Assembly: GCA_029641185.1 (NCBI GenBank)
Contig: JAPWGK010000001.1
Coordinates: 2,554,501-2,618,500 of the forward strand
DNA length: 64,000 nucleotides
Direction of reading: 5' to 3'
Source: Pseudofabraea citricarpa
Lineage: Eukaryota > Ascomycota > Leotiomycetes > Helotiales > Dermateaceae
The translations under genes were made by a program, and so were the position numbers. Numbering within the stretch: position 1 is the first letter of the stretch; each line of letters begins with the position of its first letter. Of the stretch, positions 33,992 to 45,392 are shown in pieces. The notes under the pieces were generated by a model that saw nothing but the letters and a program-made list of their open reading frames with translations, did not search any database and was not told where the DNA came from.

Positions 33992-36518
33992 GACCAGATT
34001 TTGAGCGACCCCTATAATAACATGCCACAATAATAACACTGGCCCCGAAATTGGTTACTGTAAGAGATTCTTGGTCTCCCGGGGCGGCAGAGAAAGTCTG
34101 TGAGAGAAACGTGGCTCGGGTATTTGGCTTTTTCTTTTCTTTTTCCTGTGCCCTAACCAACGGTCGGGTGGGGTCAAAGACAAGCTGCAGCTGTGGCCGT
34201 GGAGGTGTTGGAAAAGCAAGGAAGATAGCAAGTTATCAAGAGGCTGGCAGCTGTCTATCTGGCAATCGTCCCTTTGAAACGCCAGGGCTGGCTTCGACTT
34301 CGGAGCGTTCAACACTCGCCAGTCCAAAATTGTACTACAGTAACCATAGTCGAAGTGCCAACCCCCTTCCTCGCCAATCGTTAAATCCTGACATGTGCCA
34401 CTTGCCTGCACAGTAACTTAACCAGAGCTGCTCCCTTCGGACAGCGTTTATCATGATACCACCTCATCTAGTTTCAGAACGCCCGGACTCCTGAAAACAG
34501 ATGCCCCTGGCGTAGTTTCGAGCCATATCAGGCCGTGTTACGTTGCTTTTGCGTTGTTTTCAAGTTGGTGCTCGCTTCCGACCGGCAGAAACATAATTGT
34601 GCACATACATGGGGATGTTTGCGATATATCCCATGCATAAATAGTATCAATTGGGAAGGTCTCTACCAGTTTACCCAGATTGCGGGGCTCTGACACTGCA
34701 CAATCTTTGTTCGAGAAGGTGTTGGTGTGTCTAGATGCTCGCGGAGAAAAAAAAAGAAAAACTTTGGTTCCACGCCTTTGTTCTGTGCGTTGCAGCATGG
34801 TGTCAAGTAATGCCTTCTCCTGTGCTCTCACGGACTCTCAACACGGGAAGAGTACCTCGTACCAAACATGTCAATCTTATTCTCCGGGTCAAAAGCTGGT
34901 AACTTGGGACGGCATTGCGTTGGGACGGATTAGATGGATTGCTGAGGCACACAAAGGGAGCTGCACTAATACAGTTACGACATGAACTGAGCATCATTGC
35001 ATCCTTCGTGAGGTCTGAACAACCTTCGAAGTGACGCAAAGTGATGTGCGCCACTCAAAGCTTTTTGATCCTATCGTCACTCAATCTCAACCCCTCGAAC
35101 ATATCATGTAGCGGCATTGTGTCCTTCATCATCCGGGAAATATTGATTTGCGCTGCTGAGGAGGCACTATCTTATTTGTGTCGGCCCCCGAGATGAGAAT
35201 CTATATTTGTGCCGCACACATCGCGATCCTGAGCCGGGCATGATGGAAACCATCGTGATGGCTAGGAGAATTCTGGTAGCAAGAGGGGCCGCTTCTTGTG
35301 ATATTGACTAAGAGGGAGATCCCCCATTGCAAGTCATGCTGTATAGGGTATCAGGGCGTCTTATTGACAATTACGGCAATGATGATCGCGCCTGGCCCTC
35401 GAATCCCGCATTCCTCGTGGCATCGCAATGGGGGAAGATGCGAGCCATATCGCGGCAAGTAGCGAGATGAGGACATCCAGGACAGTTGATTGCCCTCTGG
35501 TACTTTGCCTCTTCTAGAACGTGGGCCGTCAATAAATTTCAGAAGGCGTAAGAACACTTAGAACAGACGATTAACCGTTGCCAATTTTATATGCTGGGGA
35601 GTGGATTGCATGTCGTGGTGGGTACGAGGCGATGGTACACTGAGAACCGTGGGACATTTTCCAGGCTCTTGCAGCGAAACAATGCGACTGTGCTGCTAGT
35701 AGCGAGCAAATGCCGGAGATAATCATGAGGCCACAATGATTGAGAATCCATCGTGAACCAAAGTCACTAATGCGGAAGATGCTGCGAAGGGGGCTGCAGA
35801 TGCAGAGCAGATGCACAGTGATGGAGGAGCAGACGCAGGTAAGGTTTTGATAATCGGCTGCAGACACTAACTGAGCAGCAGCACGTTCTGGGAGAATTGC
35901 CCGGCATCTCATCTGACTTTTGGTGTGTAGTGGGTGTGCAGTGGGTGTTAGGGTGCAGTGTGCCTAGGTGGCGGGCTGTTCCAATGTGTTCTGGCGTTCT
36001 TCTTCAGCGGCCTTAGGCGTTAGAAGGCGCTGAAGAGGGGAGGGGCCGCCCCTTGGGACAAGGACCCAGGGTCTAAAGCAGGGAAAAGGGAGCACAGCAG
36101 GCTGCCATTCGTCGGATGACAACTTTAAAGCCCAGCAGCCACTGAGTCCAGTAACTGCACGCTGCACCGCCAGCTTTCTTCCCTGTTGCTGCCCCATAGT
36201 TCTCTGCAACTCCTGGGTCCCGCCTAGCTTCGCGGATGGCGGGCTGCACAGGGATTCGCTCCAGGCTGGGAGGGCCTGTCAGGGCCTGTCCAGCAACTCC
36301 AGCCTACTCAGCTTAGCCTGTACCCGCGGCAGAGAGACGAGATACGCTGATGGTGTACGGTACCGCAACAGCATGGTGGATGGTGGATGGTGGGTGGAAG
36401 ATGGCTGCTGCAGACTGACTGACCATCGTCGATACCGCAGGCCAGCCGCTGCACAGGATTGGTCTTCAACAACAGTGCCTCTTCTGTTTTCCCCATGCCC
36501 TTTTGCATCTGCATCCAG

Positions 36519-36543
36519 GTACAGTACAGTACAGTGCCGTACG
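36519..36543. repeat. GTACAGTAC palindromic repeat cluster, copy 2
   Basis: GTACAGTACAGTACAGTGCC followed by GTACGGTGC; same core as the cluster at 29117-29144, about 7.4 kb away. Confidence 0.7.
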
Positions 36544-38363
36544 GTGCAGCCAGCATGCATCTCTTAGTCAGTCTTGCAAGATGGGGAGAGCAGACGAGTC
36601 GTTACGACCGATCTGCAGTAATTCCCATGGTGTGTTCTCCAAACCCCGTAGCAACGTGGATCTCAATTACAATGTTGGACAGTCTCTTAGGGGCTGCGTT
36701 GGCGTCCTAAAGTCCCCGGAGTACAATCGTTTGGGTGGAAGCTAGTGTACAGTAACACCCACGAGTGCTGCATCTCTCTGCCTCTAGGCTCTTTTTGGCT
36801 CTGTATTGTAGTGCCGACGTCCTTTGTGCCATGCAGCTCGAATCACAGCAGCTTGACTTTACCAGCGAGAATCCCCAACGTCCCATGAACCACAGCGCCG
36901 TATGTCCGGTGTACCTGGGCACTCACTGTGGCATCCCCACCATGGCGAGGCAATAATGACCCCATAGAAGAAGTGAAAATGCCGATTGAGATGGAAAATG
37001 AGTCGTAAGGTGATGACAGATGCCGTGTCCTCTTCGTGTCGGCCGCCACCAAGCTCACCTACACGGCATCAGCCTCAGTTCATGATTCCAACCACTCAGA
37101 TGCACACATGTAAGCAATCGTAGATGGGAGCGTCCGAGCCATGAGCCCTAAGCCAGCGTGGAGTAAACCGGATGTTTGCCGTGAAGAAAGTCTAATGAGC
37201 TGTAAATAATGCTACGCTGCCAGCTCTCGAACCTCTGCAGCGCTCTGTCTGTTTCCTTTTCTTCCTTACAGCATCTCGTTGTTGCCCAACCACACGGTGT
37301 GCCTTACTTGCGATTCAAGATCAGTTCCAGCCAACGGGAGCATTTCATCGGCAACATCGATCGATTGAGAGACTGTGCGCATGTCTTGCGGTCGTAGAGA
37401 CTCTGAAGTCCGGAAAGCCCTCTGATCTTTCCCTCGGCCTAGTTCAAGACATCGGCCGAGCTGGCTCACATAGCATACGGTAGCACACATAGCAGGATTG
37501 ATCTCGTCGAATCGCGGGGCCCTCCTACGCCTTGTGGTGTTTGACTCAAGAACTTTGCCCTCCTTTACGAGCACCACGGGCTCAATAGTGACCGAAGCAT
37601 AGACAGAAACCACGAATAACCCAGTGGCACCGCGACGGGAGCTGGCAGAAAAGCAAGCTTACTGATGAACCATTCTTAGGCCCTGACCCAGACAGCAGTC
37701 CCGTAGTTCACACGAGCCTAGAGAGAGAGAGATTGCCTGGCCAGAGACTGGGGCTAGCTACCACGGTGAGGGCAGTTCGGGAGTTGGAGGTCGTTGTCGT
37801 TGCTTGGTCCAAGCCGAGAGCTCCTTGCTGGCAAGAACATGCTGCTGCTGCTGACAAGAGGCCTTGTGAGATCATCCGGCAGGAGAGGAGAGGCTTCCGC
37901 CACGGGTGGCAGTGATGGTGGTGCGAGTGGTGTGAGTGGTGCCAGTGGTGAGGACCCTTTGCCCGTCAGTCAGGGACCGAAGCGAAGAGACCAGGTTTCG
38001 GCGTTGTATGAGCTTGGACTGCTGGATAAAAGACCCAGCAAGCGAGAACACCAGCGACACCATCACCACCACCCCCCCAGCACCTCCCACAACCAGGACC
38101 AGGACCAGGACAGGGTCAGGGAGGCTGGTCCTCTGCCTGGTGGAGCACGCGTTGCAGGATCCCAACCCAAAAAGAGTACGCAGCAATTCCAATTTAAGTT
38201 ATCCTTTCTTGGGCGTCTCCTCCTCTTCACGGTTCACCCCTCGCTCGCTGCTCCAGACACACATACATACATACAGACATACAGACATACATACCTACTA
38301 CCTACATGCACTTCGATCTTCTTGCTGCAAGACCTCCGCTGACCTGATCTGCCCTCACCACAG

Positions 38364-41300
38364 ACCTTCCACCAACCTCAATTGACAACGGTTCGGCCTC
38401 TGCATCTGCATCTGCACCTGCACTTGCATCGTCTCACTCGGGCTCTGGCATTGACACGGGGACACCGCGAGCAAAGCCGGTATCCGTGAAGTCGTCTACA
38501 TCCGGGGAAACCATAAGGGCCAGCGACTTGTTGCGCAAGCGAACGGGAGGAGGAATGGCAGGAATGCTGGATACCGACAGGAGTCGAACGAGGCGGGAGA
38601 GAACCTTTGTCGGCAGCGAATGCGCCGTTTGCGAGGAGCCTTTAGAACATACGCTCCGCGGCGAACGAATCCTCCAATTCTCTTGCGGGCACGTCTCTCA
38701 CGAAGCATGCTTTTACGAATACATCAAAGAATTCGAGTCCCAGTACTGTCCGACGTGCAATGCGCCCCTCGGTCTCGACACGAGCAGAGGAGGCAATGTC
38801 CTGGACATCGGTAAGAAATTCAATGGTTCCTACTCCAATTTCATTATCAGATGGCTGATGGCATCCCCATGACAGAGAAGCTAAGTAATATTGTGCGATC
38901 AGTCTCAAATAGTGACCCCTCCATACGATCACGATCAACGCCCACACCAACACCATGGGACAGTCAAACGGTCCGCTCACCTAGTAGAGAGGACCACTCA
39001 CGACCACAGACCAGGGATATGCGAGAGGAGATGAGGCCGAGAGAAAGTGACATGCGAGGAAGAGAGAGCAGCCACGGCGGTAGCCACCATGGTGGTAGCA
39101 ACAGAGACAGTAGGGAGAGCAGGGACAGAATCGACAAATATGTGCCAGCCAGGACTTCCTCAAACGCACATAGTCATTCTCGTAACGACAGCGAGCTTAC
39201 CGGGGGCGCAGCCTCATCAGTAGGATATCCGGAGACCTCCGTGAGTGGACCACCTCGACGACATGACTACGATGTCCAATCCATGGAGACGAATCTCATC
39301 AGCCCCCGAGCGAGCGTTACAAGAAATCCAATTCCACCGCCCTCAGTTAGCGTTCGATCCGAATTTCCAACACTCAACCGGTCAAGACAACAGCAAACTT
39401 TGACATGTCTCGTAACAATCGAAGTTCCCGACAATAAATGGAGACCTGACCCAGATGACCTTCGAAGTGCTCCTCCCGTGCCACCCCTTCGACCTGAAGA
39501 AACTTATGCTAGGCCACCTTCCCCAGCACAAAGTGCACCCCGTTTCTATCCATACGAATCTCCTGAGGTTTTAGACGAGATCACCGAAAATCTTCGCCTG
39601 CGTGTTGAAAATTGGCACGGCTTGGATTTCAATAGGTATGTGTTTTCGGTAATATGACCATTACATTTACTAACCGATATTTAGGTTTGGAAAGCTTCGA
39701 TTATACGGAACCATCCGTGTTGGAAAAGATAAACAGTCATGGCAGGAGCTAGAGTGCTTCCTGTTTGCCGAGATGCTCATTTGCGTGAAGGAGAAGAAGC
39801 AACCAGGCCAGCAACAATGGGACGATTCGGCTCCAGCGCGAAAAACATCACGATGCACTCTGAAAGGATCCATTCTTATCAAGAAGCATTTGAATGAGGT
39901 CACTGAAACTGGTACTGTCAAAGCTCAATTAGGAAACACCGAGAAGATAACCATGTCTAATCTTCGACCTGCAGATGAGAACGTCTTAACACTCAGCTTA
40001 TCCGTGGCCGAATTGCCTTCATTTCACCTGAGATTCGAAAACCGGAACCAATTGAAACTTTGGCAACAAGCTCTACTCGATCTCAACGCCGTTGAACGAT
40101 CCCCGGTACGAAGCCCAGAGTACGATCTTTCGGAAACAGACGAGGAAGACTGGCAAAGAGTATCCAACCCACGACGCGTTTCTTCTGTCAACTCTTCGTC
40201 CTATGGAGCTGCTAGGTCTGTTACTACCGCGGCAACAGAATATACCAGGTCTATGGGTGCCTCCAGATTACCAGCATCCGTACACGTTCCAGTTGACATC
40301 GTCGTCGTCGTTCCTATATCTTCCTCTATGCAAGGAGTCAAGATCACTCTTGTGCGAGATGCACTCAAGTTCATGGTAGGAAATCTAGGAGAGCGCGATC
40401 GTATGGGTCTCGTTACCTTTGGATCAAGTAATGGGGCAGCTCCCCTTGTGGGAATGACCACCAAGACCTGGAATGGATGGTCTGGAGTATTAGCTTCAAT
40501 TAGACCGGTTGGGCAGAAGAGTCACAGAGCCGATGTTGTTGAAGGTGCTAATGTTGCTATGGATCTGCTTATGCAGCGCAAGTCAAACAACCCAATCGCC
40601 ACCATCCTCTTGATTAGCGATTCCTCCACTTCGGATGCCGAAAGTGTTGATTTCGTTGTATCAAGAGCTGAAGCAGCAAAGTAAGTTTCTGTAATTGGAT
40701 CCTAATGATTTGAACATCGACTAATTTATCAGGATTGCGATTCACTCTTTCGGGTTAGGTATGACACACAAACCCGACACAATGATTGAGTTGTCCACCC
40801 GAACCAAGGCATCTTATACATATGTCAAAGATTGGATGATGCTCAGGGAGTGTTTAGCCGGCTGCCTGGGAGCGTTACAAACAATGTCTCATCAAAATGT
40901 CAAGCTCAAGCTCCGCCTACCGGAAGGTTCCCCAGCGAAGTTCGTCAAAATTAGTGGAGCGTTACAGATCACGAAGCGTGCGACTGGTAAAGACGCAGAG
41001 GCTTCTCTCGGTGATCTTAGATTTGGCGACAAAAGAGATATTCTGGTGCAGTTGGTAATCTCACCAGATAACGCTTCTCAAGAGCAACTTCCTCAGGACC
41101 CTTGGGAATCTATTGTCTCCGGACTGGAAGCTCTTGGTGGCCCTCTTGAAGCTGAAGATCAACGCGTTGTTTCCATCGAGGAAGTACCCCTTATCCAAGC
41201 CGATCTTACTTGGGGTGATATACTTCGCGATGGAACCCTCACTCATATGCCACGGCCTTCCCTGCTCGCCATCACTATGCTACCTGCTCCAACAAATACC

Positions 41301-41942
41301 AAAAAATCCGCTTGGCCGAATACCCCGCCTATTCCTCCTCACCCAAGCGTTGTACAACGTCGCATGGAACTTCTCACTTCCGATATGCTTACACGTGCTC
41401 TCACTCTTGTCTCTCGTGGTCAGCATGATCGAGCTCAGCATCTTCTCAACGAAACGCGCTCTATTCTAAAGGGCCTTGGCAAAGGTGGTCTCCCTCCGCT
41501 CCCACCACCTCCCCCTCAAAGACAAACAGATGCTTCTTCTCCAACATCCACAGCCACCCCTGACCGACGCCGCACACCATCTCCGACCTCTGCACATACT
41601 GCAACATCTTTCCAGTCCAATCCTATACGCCGTCATCAATCCAGTGATACTCTATCTATGGGTACAGCCCCTGGTATTGATGCCAATACTGTCGCAGCTC
41701 TGGATGCAGAATTGGAGGCAAGTCTCGAATGGATCAATCATCCGGCCGTTTTTGGTCGCGATAGTCGAAAGGCCGTCTTACAAGCTATCGGCGTTATCAG
41801 CAGCCAGAGAGGTTACACATTCCGCACACCGGTTGAAAGTCTTTGGGCTGCTCGGGTCGGGGGAGTGAAAAAACTGACCGAACGAAGCAAGGATTGGAGG
41901 GAAGAGGGTGCCGCAGAAGGTGGAATCTTGGAAGAGAACTGA
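38364..41942 (+). CDS. RING-PH-VWA scaffold protein, Ste5/Far1-like
   Basis: At least 1136 residues visible in four exons: 38364-38810, 38876-39635, 39685-40680, 40733-41942. The intron at 38811-38875 ends at the later ATGACAG acceptor and joins LDI to EKLSNIVRSV; the nearer AG breaks the frame. Domains in order: a RING-H2 finger near 38620-38765 (CAVC...CGHVSHEAC...CPTC); a long Ser/Arg-rich linker; a PH-like domain (FGKLRLYGTIRVGKDKQSW to LKLWQQALLDLN); a VWA domain (VDIVVVVPISSSM, the DxSxS MIDAS site degenerate) to about IAIHSFGLG; then a Pro-rich tail and a helical C-terminus. RING-PH-VWA is the order known for yeast Ste5 and Far1, scaffolds of the pheromone MAP-kinase cascade. The 5' exon(s) are not resolved: the exon starts after CACCACAG with phase 1, and an open frame lies at 37794-38342. 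Confidence 0.8.
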
Positions 41943-44900
41943 TTTCACCTCACGACCTCTTCCTTCCGAGCTTTGTGTTACGACTACCAATACTTGCTCT
42001 CTTGGTTATTCTTTTATTTTTTGCGGACATATACTTGCGTCATATACCACAACCATATTTATTCACATATTTAACGACAATACGAAAGCTTAGTACCACT
42101 TTAGGGCTCATGTTTGTGGGGTGCAAACAAACAAATCTTCTTTGTATCATATTATTTCTTTTGGGGGGCAGGTGGTGGGCAAATGTCTGATGTTTATTTT
42201 TTGGTTTCTTGGGATTTCTGTTGTGGTTTTTGGACATACCCTTCACATTGCTTGCGTGCCGTCAAGTTTTTGGTTTGGTTCTTTGCGGGTTATCCCCCTG
42301 CCAGTTATGTGCCTTTTTTGCTCTTTGCATCCCGGGTCTTTGGGGGAGAGTTGGTTATCTTGTGGTGTCTTGGGAAAAACTTTGTGGGCTACCAGATCTC
42401 TATCTTTTTGGGGGGTGTTTTGGAGGTCCTCACCCCTCTTCTTCTGATAAAAAGATAGATGGATGAGGGGGTGAACGGAAGGGGACCATGACTAATCTGT
42501 GATTGTTGGGTCAGATGACACCAAAGGGTTTGAAGAGGAGATAAAAAAAAAAACCTTTTTCCTTCTTTTTACGAAGTCACAGCTTGATTTAAGAAAGAAT
42601 ACATGACAATGACCGCACTTCTCTCTCTATTATGAAAATGAATGATAAATGATCTATTGATAGTTGATTGTGATATGGCTATAAAAGATAAGCGGATCTA
42701 ATACCACAGAACAAGAATCCACATCAAGTTCCCGGAACGATATTTACTTGGCTAGTGTTTTACAAAGAAGAAACTTGGTTCATGGGTGGATAGCAATAGA
42801 ACAGAAGAAGGAGAAGGAGAAGAAGAAGGAGAAGGAGAAGAAGAAGAAACTGCAGAGACTCTAGGACCACCATCTTTTGAGGTATTTTCTCGAAATTCCA
42901 GCTCGTAGATTTTCGAAGGTAGAAGAGGCCAATTCCAGCAGGCCACTTCTCATCCGAAGCTTTTATTGAGATTATTGAACGTCTAGTGCTTTTTATTTCC
43001 CCTTCCTTTTCCCTATTTCCTTTCTCTTTTTTAGGCGTCGGATGATTTATTAGGTTGTGTGCCTTCCTCTTCTCAAGCAGGAATCTGACCTGATATCACT
43101 CGACAATAGCACCGGTACGCCGTTCCTGTTTGTTGTTTAAATCTGGGCCATGATAATATATGACAACGAGGTTTGATGGTAAGTGAGCAGTGAGGGGAAG
43201 ATGCAATGGCAAGTCAGAGGGCTAGATGGATTGATATATGTGAGTTTTTCTGATTTCCTTTTCGTCTTCTCCTCTTCCAGACACTTAGGATATATTAGAC
43301 CAACAAAGATACGAAGAATATTTCTCTTTCTCTTTATTCATCCTTGCAGGCCTTCTCCTTGCCCGTACCACGTAGACTACAATCTGCTTGTTCTTTGTGA
43401 GCAGCGTCTCTCTCAGCAGCCCACGTCCGTCGGGTGCGAGTCATACCCATCAGGGGAAGGGGGGGAAAGGACAAGAAAAACCCACGAGGCTCTTACTAAC
43501 CTACCTCCCCACGCAGCGTCAGCAAGGTCAGTACAGTGACTGATTACAGTGACCAAGGGATTGTTTCAAGGCCAAGGCGACGTCAAGTCTCCGAACGACG
43601 TGTTTCGCTGCAGCGCTCATCCCACAAGTCTTTTGTTGCACGCCGCACTTTTTAGTGGATGTTTACTTTTAGTTTTTCTCTGTTTATTTTTGGTTCCGCT
43701 GGCTGGTGGGTGGTCCCGGCTTTTTTTTTTCGTCCTTGCTGCTTCTTATCTTAGCTCGGGGTTTTTCTGGGGGGTCTTCTTCGTTTCATCAGGTAGCGTT
43801 GGCGTTGGTGATAGGGGAGGGGCTGGAAAAGTTGCTAAGCGAGCTCGTGCGTCTTGCGCCTTAATGGGGAGATATTAGGAGACGGGATGTGTGGTTGTGG
43901 AGTGGTGCAGAATGTTAGACATCCTTTGGTTTGTGGTTCTTTACAAAGTGATTTTTGAGGGGTATCTTTTGGTTGTTAGCTTGAAGATGGTTGGAAAGGA
44001 CGGTTTACTGAGTATATTGTGGTAATAAGTAGGTACACTTCAACGAATGTTAATGTGAAGAGGAAGTTACTGACGAGAATGTAGTTTTACTTCTCAAGAG
44101 CACGGTACTTGACAACATCCAGCTTATGAAACCGTATAGTCAGGAGGTACCATACAGGGGACCCGTCACCTCTTTACCTATAGAGTACTTGGTACTTACA
44201 ACCCTCATATATCAGCAGAGCAGTATCTTTCTATACCGGTACGCCGAGGAAAAATACAAATCGCTAAGGTAAGAGACGACAAAGCTAAAAGCAAGACCAT
44301 AAATTCTTAGGGATCTGCTATCACATCACGTTCCTTCCTCTTTCCTCTCCCCTCTCCCCTCTCCCCTCTCCCCTCTCCCCTCTCCCCTCTCCCCTCTCCC
44401 CTCTCCCCTCTCCCCTCTATCCTCTCTCCTTTTCAATTACGAAAATAGAACAACCCAGAGATTGATCATGATGAAAGGGGTTAGGATTTGTGGTTTATTT
44501 AATCGACGTGATTTTACCACAAGTCGTGACACACACCACTACTTCATTTATATAAACTATTTCTCCAAGAGCCAGAAGAATAACAGATGCGCCTCTAAAT
44601 CTCACATGCTACAGGATGCGTCTGGGGAAGGAATCCATTTTTCTGATCAGTTTCAGGAATCAGTTCGTACTTGCGGAGGCACCGCAGGAGACCATTCCGG
44701 TCTGAAATTTCTTTCAAGAAACGATTCCTACAAAGTTATGGTATTCTACCTAGGCAACTTCTATAGCACGACAGAAGTAGAGGAAAGGAATAGACTCTTT
44801 AGGATGTTGTAGCTCTGGGTGCTAGGATGAGCATGTTTCCTACTTAGGAAAACAATTTTCGTAGATAGCTATTTACGCACTTTAGTAAAGCAGATGATGG

Positions 44901-45392
44901 TCTCTTTAGAAAGACGTATATTGACCTCCCGGACAAAGCTCAGCCACCAGTTGCTATTGCTAAGGTTCTTCGGTCCTGAAAAAACCAAGGAAGGTCCAGA
45001 ATACCTTTCCGCCTCTAATTCGCCACTCGAGATAATATCATACCAAGAGGGTACACAAAGTTGATTTATTATTACAGTTACATCAGTATGAACGTCTACT
45101 GGTTTCTGGGTTCTTTAGTATATGCATATGACAATGTTATAATTAGAGACATGTGTCAAAAGATACACTATCACAACATAACAAAGTGATTACAGAAATT
45201 ATGAATAGGTCTGAGTTCAAAACAATTAAAAGAATGTATATCATAATAAGGATTACAAAGAAAAAGTACAAAAAATAAAACCCAAGAGGACCGATTACAG
45301 GACTGGCACAGCAAAGTCCAAGGAATAATAAAGAATAGAATATATCCACATAGTACTGATAGATGTACATAAAATCTCATACAGCAACATCT
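41943..45392. other. Convergent intergenic, 3.4 kb
   Basis: Between the 3' ends of the scaffold (plus) and OPT transporter (minus). Contents: T/G-rich sequence at 42.1-42.5 kb, a GAAGGA/GAA repeat at 42803-42848, and a CCTCTCC minisatellite at 44344-44417. A 114-codon ORF from ATG 44468 to 44812 (MMKGVRICGLFNRRDFTTSR...) has no recognisable motif and lies right after the minisatellite; I do not call it a gene. Confidence 0.5.
44344..44417. repeat. CCTCTCC heptanucleotide minisatellite
   Basis: About 10.5 near-perfect copies of CCTCTCC (one strand pure pyrimidine), preceded by TTTCCTCT and followed by degenerate CCTCT. Likely hypervariable in length and capable of triplex formation. Confidence 0.95.

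Larger units (their letters stand above)
28325..38363. other. Ten-kilobase gene desert
   Basis: No ORF has clear domain or codon character over about 10 kb, although composition is not AT-rich and many chance ORFs of 60-190 codons exist on both strands. Weak candidates: 32027-32449 plus (140 codons, hydrophobic start MALRAAALGLFAV) and 33764-33991 plus (C-x2-C-x6-C motif; separate entry). Several segments carry runs of interlocking TACAGTAC / GTACAGTGCCGTA (29117-29144 and 36519-36543, with shorter relatives at about 30594, 31551). The last ~650 bp may include 5' exons of the scaffold gene. A long promoter, non-coding transcripts or diverged repeats are possible. Confidence 0.5.

Noticed and set aside
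33705..34160. 151-codon minus ORF in the gene desert
   Set aside because: No motif; N-terminal Lys-run arises from a poly-T/C tract.
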